64,000 bases of DNA from contig CAIIXF020000007.1 of NCBI GenBank assembly GCA_903813345.2, forward strand, positions 20,635,564 through 20,699,563, written 5' to 3'. Numbering within the stretch: the first letter of the stretch is position 1; the number at the start of each line of letters is the position of its first letter. This document shows positions 1 through 13,000 of the stretch, piece after piece. A program made the translations under genes and the position numbers. The DNA is from Owenia fusiformis. Taxonomy: Eukaryota; Annelida; Polychaeta; Sabellida; Oweniidae. The notes under the pieces are model-generated. The model was not told the origin of the DNA and ran no database searches. It saw nothing but the letters and a program-made list of their open reading frames with translations.

Positions 1-1104
1 CAGATCCCAGTGAGACATCATCCAACTGCAACCAAACCATATCCATAATGACCACCTAAAGTAATATCCTTCTCGAGTACATGTGGTAAATCCTATCAAT
101 ATATCCAAATATCCAAGACTGTAGCGTCACTGACCAACCCAATGTACCAAATATCCTGTTCTATGAGACAGTTATTGATGTGATAGCTTAACAAGGAACA
201 TGACATATGTTGTGAAAGTCTGAGATGTGAGTGCAAGGATGCTCAGAGATGATCCTCTTCTAAAACATACCAGTGTATCTACTTCTAGAGGATGCACCAG
301 GGGGTGATAGATAGGCCTGGGGGGACATCACATAACCCCAGAGGACAAATAAATCCTAGCACAAACCCCTATTATGTCACAATACAAAATGCATGAATCT
401 TGAAGCTATAACATTTTTAAGTAGCAATTCCACATTTAGGTTCATCAATTTTCATTAATCTCTCCGTTTCCCATGGAATCCCCTCTGATGTTCATTCAGA
501 CCACAAATGGCTGTAGTGATGGTTTGGTCCCTCAAGTCATAAAGTGCTGAGAGCTGACTAAGTGAAGATGGAAACAGACACATATCTCCTAGACTTACAG
601 CATGGTCTAACATAACATGGAACCCCTTTACATATGTTACAATTTTACACTATCTTGCCCACAATATCAAGTTACCAAGAATATATGAAATTATCAAAAT
701 TGGCCCAAAATTTTTGATAACCTGATAAGATGAAGAAAAAGTGGATCAAGAGTGGTCAAAATAAAATGGCTTGATTCGAAAGTTCATTCATTTGAGATCA
801 GTATGATTATTGCTGGAGATTACGAGAGGGTCTGTATGTCTAAATATAGCAACCAGAAATGTGATGTGATGTTATGGAGAGCAGCATACCTTTACTAAGC
901 GTCATGGAGAGTTGACCAAATTAAAACAGTTTGATTCATCCAATCTTCACTTCCACGACCTTTAGTAAGGAACACTCATAAAACATTCAGGCTGGAATGT
1001 AGCCACTTACAGACAGTGAATGGGTAAAGATGAGCCATGTACAATCACAGACTTCACGAAATCAACAAGTGAAAGCTCTCACTGCTTTGTATCATATAGT
1101 TGGT
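1..1104. other. No gene recognised
   Basis: AT-rich sequence with no exon or repeat I can support. It may be an intron of the plus-strand gene ending at 1211, of the minus-strand tensin gene, or both. Confidence 0.4.
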
Positions 1105-1141
1105 CTCCCTCCCCACCCCCTATCTATTTTTTCTCTTGTAG

Positions 1142-1211
1142 GAATGAGGGGCCAGAAGGACTAAAACAGGGTATTGATGCAGCACTACAACAAGATGGTG
1201 TTGCAATCTAA
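1142..1211 (+). CDS. Candidate terminal exon of an unidentified plus-strand gene
   Basis: A very strong acceptor lies just before 1142: a pyrimidine tract from about 1102 ending in CTCTTGTAG. After one base completing a codon, 22 codons read NEGPEGLKQGIDAALQQDGV-AI and end at TAA (1209-1211). The peptide is rich in Gly, Gln and Ala and has no motif I recognise. An AATAAA at 1323-1328 sits at a plausible distance for a polyadenylation signal. The rest of the gene would lie left of the window, converging on the minus-strand tensin gene or nested in it. It could instead be a chance acceptor in an intron; the coding case rests on splice-site quality plus the stop and poly(A) arrangement. Confidence 0.4.
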
Positions 1212-1322
1212 GAGCAGTCAAGAGGCAAAATTTGAAAGAAATTAATATCTCAAAACGTAGGAACAGAATCCAACAAGAATCCTATATCCTAAAGATAATG
1301 TATATGAAGTAGTGTCCAACAA

Positions 1323-1328
1323 AATAAA
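1323..1328 (+). terminator. Possible poly(A) signal
   Basis: AATAAA, 112 bases after the stop of the candidate plus-strand terminal exon. The hexamer is common in AT-rich DNA, so it counts only in that context. Confidence 0.3.
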
Positions 1329-2010
1329 TTGCACCATTTATACCAAATAATCATACCCCTTAGTCCATTTCTCATGACCGAGTCTGAAAAACCGAGTCTG
1401 AAAAACAAGAATATACTTAGTATAAGTAAGGACTTAACTGATTTCTTAATTAGTAGATGTAAGGAATACTTAACCCCAGCAAGGTGTGCTATATATAAAC
1501 ATCTAATATCTATGGGACGCTCCAAGGCACAACTCATATCAAAACATATGATTAATTACTGAAACATAAAATTTTACCAAGCTCTTTGAGTGTTATAGCT
1601 AAAGATAATTGGTCAATTCAGGCCACATGGCATTGCAATGCCAGTTGGGATATCACCCTTCTGTGAGTTAATTAGGTTATTACAAGGAACATCTTCTGAG
1701 GTGAACTTTTCTATTAAAGTTACATGATAATAAAAATATGTGAAATTGTTTGTACATAGAATGAAAGTAAATTATAGATAATGTTGTCATGGTTACTACA
1801 AGTATGCATCTTATCGTATACTAAAATGATTCAATATTAATAGAAATCTTTAACTGGTGGGTTTAAACATAAACAAAGTTATGTCTCAAATGGTATAGCA
1901 AAACCCACACTTATACATTTAATTCATCATAGGTCTGAAATTTATTTGAGCGATATGAACAAGAGAAACAGAGCAATTATTTATATTACACATCATTTCT
2001 TGTAGTTTTA

Positions 2011-2193
2011 CATGAAACCTGTAAAGTAGGACACCTCTAAAATAAATAAAGGAACTCATCTACTGGTGGAAAACTTTTCAGAGTCCCAAGACCGACTTAT
2101 TTAATGTTAAATGATCCTCTATAAGTGGAACACCTAAGTGGAACTTTTTAGAGATACTAAAGGTGTTCTCCGATCCTTAGACAGGTTTTACTG
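2011..2193. mobile_element. Pogo/Tigger-like MITE
   Basis: The left end reads like CATGAAACCTGTAAAGTAGG and the right end is CAGGTTTTACTG followed by TA. The ends are imperfect inverted repeats, and the interior has the GGAACACCT motifs typical of this family. Related copies occur at 35638-35813, about 36213-36381 and 62859. It is non-coding. Confidence 0.55.
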
Positions 2194-2488
2194 TATTGAA
2201 ATGATGATTGGAATGATATATATATATATTTTCTGAACTTCTTTCCATGCCTGAGATAATCATCATGAAGTACCATGGCAATGTGGATCCATCTGGATTC
2301 ACACATAGTCAACTCTAAAAAATGAGACGCCATTGATATGTATCACCATGGGGACAGTCAACTCATCCAACATGAACATCATTCCAAATATCACTGTTCT
2401 GACATTGTGGTAACCACATCCACTACTCTCTTAGTATTGTTAAAATTGGTGTTTCTGCCATATCTGGGACATATAAAATATGAAATAC

Positions 2489-2770
2489 CTGTGAACAGTA
2501 CATCTCCATGTGAAAGTTCAGTGGTTGATGGTTCTCTCACACAAGGAGGTTTGATAAATATGTCAAAGTAAAGATTCTTCATATTTACTGAGATATCAAT
2601 TGTGGGTAATGGTGCACTATGGGAACTGTCTTCCATCGACTGCACATCTTCCACAGATGTATTGTTGGTGTTGTATTTCCCAAATACTGAAGCATTGAGG
2701 CTACTGTCTTCAAGCTTGTCAATTTGCAATTTATCAGTTACCTCGAGGTCTGTATCATTCTCTTTAACAT
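2489..2770 (-). CDS. Probable tensin exon 14 (disordered middle region)
   Basis: This minus-strand stretch is open for 93 codons plus split codons, phase 1 at both ends. The acceptor is CTACAG and the donor ACAG/GTATTTC. It follows in phase from the candidate exon at 4191-4246: the split G+AT codon makes Asp. The peptide is acidic and Ser/Asn/Thr-rich (starting VKENDTDLEV), as expected for the variable region after a tensin C2 domain, and has no recognisable domain. The acceptor has a poor pyrimidine tract. Two other donors inside it (GTAAAT after the residues TIDIS, GTGAGA after KPPC) could shorten it. An in-frame ATG at 2783 lets it act as an alternative first exon instead. Membership of tensin is inferred from phase and strand. 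Confidence 0.5.
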
Positions 2771-4190
2771 CTGTAGCAGCCATCGATTCATAACATTCAT
2801 CGATCTATTCCATAAATGCAAACGTTTTTTCAAAGTTTGTCCAATGTCTCAATATAAAATTATAACATTTATATTTTACATATTATAGAGTTGAAGATAA
2901 TCCATAATGACAATGGCCAAATTGGTCAGTGATTCAATGAAAATCACTTTTTGTAATCTCTAAATCTTTCCCCTTCAATGGGCTCCTGATTTGGTAATGG
3001 ATGCAACATACAACATCATTAGTAGAGATAACCTTGAAAAGTTAGTAACCATACAAGATCAGTGATACCTGATTTCTTAGCTAACCCAATTAGCAGAAGC
3101 AAAAATGTTTGAGTTGCATGTAAATGTGAGCAACTAATTGATAAACCTGACACCAATTCCAACCATGCCTCACAGAGCAAATGATCATCTCAGAGTACAT
3201 GTTCTTTTGAAGAATAGGGGATAACACAAATCTGGCAACAATAAACTCCAAAAATATATTGTAGTGCACAGACAGTTCAATCATTCATTTTAGATCAACT
3301 AACAATTAGCTAGTTTTAATAGCAGTTCTCATTGGTTTATGTTCTTCAGGTTTCACAAGATCATTTTTATGTTGCCCTTTGTGATTTGGGATATGAATAA
3401 TTAAACTAAGACAGGCCTATCAGAAGGATAGTTTGTGTAAAATGTAAATCTACATCACAATGCAGGCCCAAATTAATATACAAACCCACATCAACATGTA
3501 AGCAACAAACAGAACTTGAACCTTTCAGCAAAAATATAAATCTTCCATCTCCTTGGTAACACTCTCAGTTTTAGAAGCTTCAACATAGTTCTTTCATGAG
3601 AGGGTATCTCAGGGGTCCCTTCATCACTATGGCAACAATAGAACAATCAACAGACAAATGTAAAACAGATCAGCATCTCAACAGTGGATGTTTTTACACT
3701 CTTCATGGTCTAACTAGAAAAATGAATCAGAAACTAACAACTTTGCCTTTCATAAAATCTCTGCCCACCCACTCCCATCCCACTCAAACCATAACTGGAA
3801 ATTAACAGAAAGGAGCGACAGATTGATGGGGTGGTTATTTCCCGAAACCTGATGTGTGATTGAGAGAGAATCACAGGCTAACACAGACTTGATACGAGAC
3901 TACAAACACCTAAATGGTAATATTTTCCATCTTTGAGCATCACCAATTTACATGCTTTGGCAACAGAGAACCAAGATTTACATACACTGATAACAGCAAA
4001 CCTGATAAAAAGCTTAACTGAGCTTCCCTTTGAGCTATTTACATCAACTGCACATAAACCAAAACAGCTTCAGCAGAAAACAATTGTTGATTTTGAAATA
4101 GTTTCTCTAGCTCAAAATAGACATTCCATTTTAATCAAATGTTGAGCATCAGTGATTGAAAGATAAAAGATGAATAAGGACAACACTCAC
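2771..4190. other. Intron-like stretch, nothing recognised
   Basis: AT-rich with short ORFs only. I see no splice-bounded coding segment or transposon end. Confidence 0.4.
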
Positions 4191-4246
4191 CCACTTTATC
4201 AAACATATCTTTCAGCGCTTTGAGGTACAAATCTAAGCTCCGTCTG
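4191..4246 (-). CDS. Probable tensin exon 13
   Basis: The donor GTGAGTG lies at 4190 and below, and a tandem NAGNAG acceptor (TTTAG/CAG) ends the exon at 4246 or 4243. The 56-nt version reads RRSLDLYLKALKDMFDKV, an amphipathic charged helix, phase 2 in and phase 1 out. Its outgoing phase fits the exon at 2489-2770. It does not fit directly after exon 12 (phase 1 out), so at least one exon between 4.2 and 7.0 kb is missing from my model. The peptide matches no tensin segment I know. The call rests on coding-like composition and good splice sites. Confidence 0.5.
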
Positions 4247-7002
4247 CTAAATCAAATGCATTATGGGATATTTGAAGATCAAACACAAGCAAAGTGAATG
4301 TGATGTCAGTATACTGATACTAGTTATGGAAATGGATTTCATTAGACTCAGTTTTGTTGTTTGTGGGTTGAGGAAATGCCAGGATGTGTTGCTATAGCAA
4401 CTAGAATCAGGAAACTGCTTCAGGTGGAAACACTGAGATGAGATGATTAATGAATGAGTCAGTAAATTGTAAAATACCACTTTGTAGTGAAATATGAACC
4501 GGTTGTCTGAAATACTTGGCCTGGTAAGGTTACAGTGGGCTCTATTTCAGAATCATCTCAAGTTTCAAAATACAAATGATAACTCAAGAAACCTTAACAA
4601 TGATTTATTTTGGTTTGATATATAAAGTATTTTATATGTATTTAGGTAATTCAATACAAAAATATTCTTACTCATATACTCATTCAATGGTATGATATAA
4701 AATGAAATGTCACCAGATTTGTCAAGTTCTAAAAGGCATTCTATTTTCTGTTGAAAAGAAGATGCACATTATTTTGAATTGAGATCAATCAACACATAAA
4801 ACTAAATGACATTTTTCAATATTTTGATTCGGTTAAAAAGTGTGGATTCATAAAAATCATCTCATTATTATTCTATTATGAAATGAAGACCACATCTTAT
4901 ACATTTACATTTATCACCCTGTCAATAGCCCAAATATGAAATATAAAAAATTGGCAATGAAATGTACAAATATCAGGAAGTGAACCACTGTGCAGATGAA
5001 GCTGTTGTTTTGTTAACTGACCCTCTCACTTCCATACCAAGCTAGCCAACAGCAGGCAACAGCCAGAAACAGTCTACTAAACAGCCTGAACCTAAAAAAA
5101 CTTCCAAACCAGCAAAAAGTAATATTATGTGCCTGACATTGTCACAGAAAAACATGATCAACTGCATAAATAATATACATTCTGAGACAATCTTAAATTC
5201 TTAATCAAGTTTATTTCAAATGTTCACTGTATTACAGCTAAACCACTTTAGGAACCCTCCAGTGGGAACAAGAATCAAAGAAGATGAGAACATATGGGAT
5301 AGACTAATGGAAGTGGGACTGTTACTATTTTTGGCAATATGATGAGATCTGATACCTCATCCATTGGAGCTGCACTCACTGGATGCTTGCCAGCATAAAT
5401 AATTGCTATCAACCAACTGAACTTAGAAATAAATAAAACCAAGAAATCATGACTTAAAAAGTGCTTTCAATTCTTAACCTCCTTGGGAATTTATGTTATC
5501 AACTACAACCCACTCAAAGCTGAGGAACTATTTTGAAATGAAAACAAATGAATCAAGTTATTTTTTTCTAATGAGATTGGGCCAATGGGGATTTGATGAT
5601 AGCCAATGATCCACATATATATTGGATTATGTTCTAGCAACCATTTAGTCCAGGTTTAAACTTTCTATTTATTCATGATAATTACACTATACTTCTTCCT
5701 GAGATCAAGAATTGTTATTACATTTTTTTCTATCACAGGCATTTCTCCATACACCTTGAAAAATTGACCACATATGAATTTACTTTATTCCTTGCTGATT
5801 CCACTCTTAAATGCTTTTATACATTTTAAGATATATATCCATCATACATTTTTTAACCACAACCATTATCAGAAAGGTGGTTACTGGTTAGAAATACCTT
5901 ACCAGTATATCTATCAAGATTAGAGTTATTTTGACAGCCCACCTACATATGTATAATGTCAAACCTTTAAATATATCAAAGACATAATGCAGAATGGATT
6001 TCATGTCATTTTTGTATGCTAGCCAGCTTCTGCAAAAACTATTCCTCATACACAAATTGAACCTATTTGATATGATTTGTTTTTTATTGTATGCCAAAAG
6101 GCAGTGATGCATGACATGTATTATGATCAGTTTGGGAATATTTCATTCTTGTCTTATCTTTGATGTAACAGAACAGAGTGGTATATTGATCTGGAAAGTT
6201 CCATCAATTCATCTATTGGTATTTCTATATTATGTTCATTGTGTTAGTTTATCAATCCCATACCCTTGAATCAGTATACACTTGCTCCAAAAAAAAGAAA
6301 ATATTTATAGGCCTTCAGGCTAGATTTCTTAACAAATGAGCCCAGTAGGGGAACTTTACACCAACAAGTGTTTTGGTGTCATCCTCTAATGATCACTGGC
6401 ATTTAAACTAATTGGTGTAATTGTGATTACACATCACTTCAAAACTATGGGCTCCAATTAACCCTGGTCACCTTTCAACAGATGCATCTATTTATCCTCT
6501 AAACACTCATATTTACTATCCTCACCAAGAAGTTACTTCAGTTTTTGAACACTAATTCAATTAAAAGAAAAACACAGCTACTTCTTACAATACAAGGTTG
6601 AAGAAAAAACTCTTTTAAGTACAAACTTTCCATCTATTCCAGCCAAAATAAGAAAGCAAATGATTAACACTTTCAACTATATTTCTCAGGTACTCTGACC
6701 ATGACGTACTCTGAAGATGAGAGGCTAGTAATTACAAATAAAAAGTAAAACAAAACTATTGAAAAGGGTAGAGGAACAAGAACCAGTGGAGTTGTTCTCA
6801 ATTAGTGTTCAAGAGAATAACTCATTTTTGATTAATCATTGAACAATCATTCTCCAATGTCAGACTAATAAACAATTACACTGTCTACATTTTGCTTTCC
6901 ATGCCAATGGTATGATGGATACAAGGTGTCTAAAATCCTCTGTAGGTGTTACTGATGTACTTGTTCAAGACACCCTGTACTATAAAGAATGCATCAACTC
7001 AC
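4247..7002. other. Tensin intron region with an unplaced exon expected
   Basis: Phases require an exon (phase 1 in, phase 2 out) between exons 12 and 13, but I could not locate it. A good minus-strand acceptor (CCTCTCATCTTCAG) near 6725 opens frames that lack a clear donor. Confidence 0.35.
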
Positions 7003-7068
7003 CTGGTGGTTTGTGTGGTGAATCTGAGAATACAACCTCCACTTTGCCAGATTCTGGGAACCTTTCAT
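7003..7068 (-). CDS. Tensin exon 12, end of C2 domain
   Basis: Acceptor GTTTTCAG, donor GTGAGTTG. It is 66 nt, phase 1 in and out. It reads [21 protein letters not shown] after a split Asp codon, matching the conserved tensin segment DDRFP-x-x-GKVEFVFS that closes the C2 domain. The usual PEKIQ that follows in vertebrates is replaced by PHKPP. Confidence 0.9.
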
Positions 7069-10000
7069 CTGAAAACAAACAAACAAACAAGGTATCAATC
7101 AACCAAACATTGAAGCAATCAAACAAAACGGCACAAAAATCTCAACATTAAAGCCATCTTTTGTTTAATTAACACATTAACAACAGAAATACATTGTATT
7201 GTGTTATTGAAAAAGGGCATGCATTTCATCTAAAAACTTAATATGTGCCAGCCTTGTATAATCATAATGAGAAATGTCAGAAACCTTCCAAATTTCTAGC
7301 TTATGCTTTATCTAATGCAAACCTTGGCCAGTCTACCATATCAAACCAAATAAAAAATGTTTTTCTGAAAAACTAAATATTTACTTCTAACCTGCTTGTG
7401 TGCCAACCTGAACTAGATGTCTATATATAGGTTGCAAGCAGATTGAGTTGGACTGAGATTATACAATGGTGCATTTATACAAGAACATGTGCTACAGATG
7501 AAGATAACATCCTCAGTAAGAGATAATATATTCTAAAGAATCCAGAATTCCAAGAGACTTTCAGCACATGAAGTTCCAAGTCTTTTAGACCCAGAATACC
7601 CAGACAATTTAATCAATTCTGGAGCCCAATTGTAGGTTTTCTGGCTCTAGAATCCATAGGGAATAAAGGAGAATATGTCAATTCCTGGAATGAAAAGTCT
7701 GCAGAATTCTATAGAAAGAAGAACAATCCATTATAATGTCAATGTGATCTCAACATCCACAGCGAATATTTAGAATTATCATCATCTTTGGCAGGTTCAT
7801 GTTAGAACCTGTGCTTATACTACTTGATCTAGGCCCTTCCTCTTGGAAATACCCTGAGACCACAACAGTAAATCACACTTCCCTCTGATGAACAGCTGAT
7901 TCTACAGTCTACAATCTTGCTTTCATTGCCCTTTATGGAAGTTCAAATATAAAATGAATCTTAGCTACTTAGACAGAAAATAAAATGCCCTGATTATCTG
8001 ACAACATATTCTGATCGGATTTTTAAAAGATTTTTAAGATTTATTTATTTCTCTCCACCAAATTTAGGGTATTAAGAGTCACAACTTTTTCTACAGCTGC
8101 ATCAATACGAATTAAAAAGAACATAACAAATATATAAAAATTATTATTTTCTTATTAACATTTCCAACTAGTTTACTGGAAACCATATTCTATAAACCAC
8201 CTAATCTGAAAAGTGCAGATTAAGTCAAGCTCTTGAAAAGGGTAAGAAACAAGATGGTAGGCCTCCTCACATATGTGAGATAAAATACCAATTCTTATCT
8301 TAATTGTTCTAAACAAAAACTCCTGAAATATTACACTGTGTTGCCCTTGGGGTCCATGAAAGTACCTCAAGTCCCTAAAACAAAGATTGGAAAAATAACT
8401 GATGTCTATAGAAGTTTTGGGGTGACCTAGTATAGTGGAAGAGATTGAATCAGCACATTCATGTCTGTAGCTAGGGGTGGTTATAGGGGGACTTTAGGAG
8501 GTGGTGAGAGGAATCCCATTTCAGCCAAGGAAATAACTGATATTGGAATTTATGATTGATTTAGGGTAATAACTTGAAAGGTACAGATTGCATGGACAAC
8601 TAATTAAGGTAGATAAGTACATGTTTAAGGCACATTATATATTGGGATGTAAATTGCAATAATCAATTCTGGAATATCTTGGATACCAGAATTGTTAATG
8701 AAAATATATATGGCCATAAAAGGCCATGAAAACTGACCATTTCAGATCATGAAGATATTGTAGGCATGAAAACTGTAAAATCACCTTGAATAGTCAGAAG
8801 AAACAGTCAGTCAAATGGGATTCAGGATATCAAAAACTTATTCAAAACTAGATCACGTAATAATAGATATATTATTTAAGAGAATGGTAATCTCAAACAT
8901 CTTCATAGCCGTAGGCAGCGGGGGTTCGATGGGTTCGAACGAACCCCCGGTCAGGATTTCCCAAAATATAATTTTGCGGAAAAATGCATATAACCAGAAA
9001 TATTAAATTACTGTGCTATTTGAAAACTACATATAGGAGCAGTAAATGATTTAATATTTGTTATGGTGAACATGCATGAGAGCCTTATTTTGTTAAAAAC
9101 ATGTCATAGTGAAGTTACATTTCCCTCAAAACGTTTGGCAACCTTAGGCACTGGGTGAGATTTAAGGAAAGACCCCAGAGCATCATGAGATTTTACATTT
9201 AGAAATAACAATAAGTTCGCACAATTAACTTAAAAGCTGCTTCTTCTTGGACAAAATAACCCATCTTTGGCAATGGCTAAATCAGTCCTTTGAAGGAATT
9301 TTGTTTTAAGCCAGTTCTGGTCCAATACGAAGTTATTGAAAGTTATTGAAAACAATGCAGACGTCCCATACTCCGAATGATTTTACAACATTGACGAATA
9401 AATATATGGAATAGTCGCAATATTGATAAAACACATGTTCTTTCAAATGTGTACATCTCTGTTTTGTTTTATTTCAATTAAAATTTAAAATATTTCTTGG
9501 GACGTCCCTGGGGCTGGCAAGTCCCGAAATCAATTGTGTTAAATAATAAAAAACGTTGTGAAATGAATTATTTAAAAGCGTAAATCATTTATAAACACAA
9601 GCATTGTTCAAATTTATTCATTCTTACATGTGTTCAGTATTTATTTACCCATCACTTTTCCAAAGAAAATCAATCATTGCAAAAAATGATTTTATTTTTT
9701 TTCAGATACACTCCACTCATCTAAGAGATTGTATGGAATTCAAATTGTTATCGTTCCAGTTTACTTGCTCTTCATTTTCATGTCAATGTCATGATATGTT
9801 TAGCAAATAAATTATATAATAAAAGAAACATTGAAAATCATATGGTATTAATCTTCAAATAACGAAGGCCTAATTTGTTATCAAGCCGTCTGAACTTAAC
9901 AAAATAACAGACGCTTGTATTTATATATGATTAATTATATCAACTAAAACGTTTTATTATCAATCGCGGTTGATCTGCTCCGGGGGACTTACCACTGAGC

Positions 10001-13000
10001 TCCGGGGACGTCCAAAGAAATATTTTTAACTTCTTAAAACATATAGCATAACCGAGACCCATTTATTTGAATAATAGATATTTTTATCAGTAATACCACT
10101 ATCCCGGATAGTTTAAAAAGCCTTCGTGTAAACGTTGTGAAAAGTTATCATAGAAGAACGATCTTTCGGAGTATATGGGTGTTTGCGTCAATTTCAATAA
10201 CCTTGCATTTGATCCGAACTGGCTTCCAACAAAATTCTTGAAAAGCAATGATAAGCCATTGCATGAGGTGCTTTATTTTGTCCTAGATGAAGTAGCTTAA
10301 GTTAAAGAATAAATTGTGCGAAATAGTTGATATTCCTTGGAAACAAATCATGCTCCAGGGTCTTCCAGAAATCGGACGAAATAATGGTGGATTCGGGGAA
10401 AATCAGATTTCAGGATATTTATTCAGTAAAAGATTCACCGAAATATATTTTGATGCAGAAAATTAATTATAAGTTGTCTGGCTTTTTGCACGTTGCCTGT
10501 TTATTTTACTTTGTGAACATTAAAGTTACAAATCATTTTTACGTCCTGTGTTATTTCAATGGGAGAGGTTTCTTGATAAAGCCTATTACTTTCAGTAAAT
10601 AAAGACATCATTTTTGTTAAATAAAATTCAAATTCAATTGTCTACTTAACTTAATGAAGGTACTAAAGTGAATTATATTTCCCCTCTCAAAATAGTTTTT
10701 TCTTTACAAATTATGCATATAAGAATTCAAACCTAAAGATGCTTTAATACATGATCCAATGGGTTAGTTAGGATTGCCAAACTTTTGGAGGGAGTGTAAT
10801 TGTACAAATTGCATTATTTAAAGAACCCTAATGAAGGGGGGGGGGGGAATTTGTGAATAACATAAAAACAGAACCCCCGGTCACCAAATCCTGGCTACGC
10901 CACTGATCTTAAAGTCTACAATCTGCTGAGAATAGTTACCAGGCATATATTACACCTGACCATATCATAGACCTGGCCATAAAGATAGAGAGAGTGAAAT
11001 GTGAGCCTAAAGATATAAGAGCCAAGTGTTATATCCTCATCTCTCATTCCAAAACTATCTAGAGTGCATAAAGAATGTTTCCAAACTACATTCTTTAAAC
11101 CATTCTAACTCATAGAAGATTTAGTAGAACAGAGATAGTGGTAACTATTTTTCCATATACAATGTATATTGAATCACCTAGAGAGGTTGGTAATATCCCA
11201 AGGTGCAATACATTAAGGTTGTGTTTCTCAGAGATTGAATTATCTTTCCTGATTGTAGCACCAACTATCAATGAATAAACTTACCTGACTGACATCTATA
11301 CATGTAAACATATACAGCGAGATTTTTAGAAATTTTTCCCAAATAAAATCCAAACTCAATAGACCTTTCCACTAAACCTTGCCACCTTTTGGTACATCAA
11401 AAGCTATAGTGTACGAGGGGTGATCCAAAAGTCTTGGACGCCCTGCTCTATTTTTGTTGGTTTTTGATAAAATTACTTTAAACTTTCCTATAATAAAGAC
11501 CATCAACCTAACTACTTTTGTTTATTAATTTCATGGAGAAATGATATATTTTATATAGTTTTCTAGATAGTTTTTAATACAGGGACCCTGCCACCCGGAA
11601 CGGTATTCGCACATGGCAACTTTCAGCCTTAAATTTTACCGCCATTTCACTTGTTTCGCAAGTCTTGACTACTATATTTCTTTGAATTTTGAATGTTAAA
11701 CCATATTAGTCTACTTCCTTTGTTACTAGGCAACCAATTAATTGTGTTTTAATTATAATGTCACAATTGACAATGGCCGCACATGTCAAATTCTAAGAAA
11801 ATGCCATCAGACAAGCAACACTCATTCCGGTATCATTTTTGCTGCAAGATGGCTGCTGAAATGCAGAACACGTAAGAAATTAAAGTGGAACAAAGAATAC
11901 TACAAGATATTTTCACTGTTATTGACCTTGATCAGCTACCATATGCACGATACATTCTATCTATGGCTCCATGTGATTTTCTTCCTTTCCTCCAAGTTGA
12001 AAGGTTGGTTGAAAGAAAATGTTTTTTACTCATTGAATGAGGTTTAGAATACCACTTTAGCAGCATTTGTATCATATTAAGCAATGGGGGTTTCATAAAT
12101 GTCTTCCATTCATTGGTAAAGTGGTATGAAAAATGTATTCAAATTCGTGGAAAATATGTTGAAAAGTAGGTCTTAATATGTGAAGATGAGATGACAGATG
12201 ACACTCAGATTGAAAATCGAAAATTCTCTCATATCATGGCTGGTGTTAGGTTGTGCACCTGCACCTAAAGTATTTGCCATATTATAACAGTTGTGATGTG
12301 ATTTGCTATATTTAAATACCGTTCCGGGTGGCGGGGACCCGGTATTAAAAGATATGTTGAAAAGTAGCTAAAATATATCATTTTCTGTTGAAACTTATAC
12401 ATAAAGTTGTTAAGATGTTGATCTTTATTATCTGAAAGTTTCATGTAATTATATCAAAAAATAGCAAAGTTAGAGCGGGGCGTCCAAGACTTTTGGATCA
12501 CCCCTCGTATTGGCTAGATTGGTGATGTCATAGATTGTACTTTTCAAAATTGCAATAAGTCAATGCAGTAGACCGAAGGTTATTCTATTTTTAATTGGAC
12601 AAATTCTGACCTACAACCAATGACATCCTAGATCTAGCCAACATATCATAACTTCTTCTATATACCAAAATCTGGTGGCAGGTCAGGATTTATTGGAGAG
12701 GTCTATTCTCCAGGCTGGACTATTATTTCATTATGTTATTGCAAGAGCCATTTTTTCATTCACTTATTCTTTCTTACCTGATGTGGCATCATCGAGTTCT
12801 TGTTTATTAAAAGTGAGGCTGAAGTTAGAGATGGCACAAGTGTGGAACTGGCAACGAAATATTACGTCACGTTGCCGATCACCGCGATTGTAGCATTTAA
12901 TGAGAACATCACCACGTAGTTGTAAGGCAGTCTCGGGGGTAATACACACTCGCTGCATTGTGTTAGCCACATTGCTAGAAAATAAATAATGTGCATATAT

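Noticed and set aside
6600-6725. Minus-strand segment after acceptor CCTCTCATCTTCAG
   Set aside because: The frame in phase with exon 12 stops after 12 residues, and the longer frame has the wrong phase and no clear donor.
11742-12047. 101-codon ORF in the mariner-like element
   Set aside because: Shows none of the helix-turn-helix or catalytic motifs of mariner transposases.
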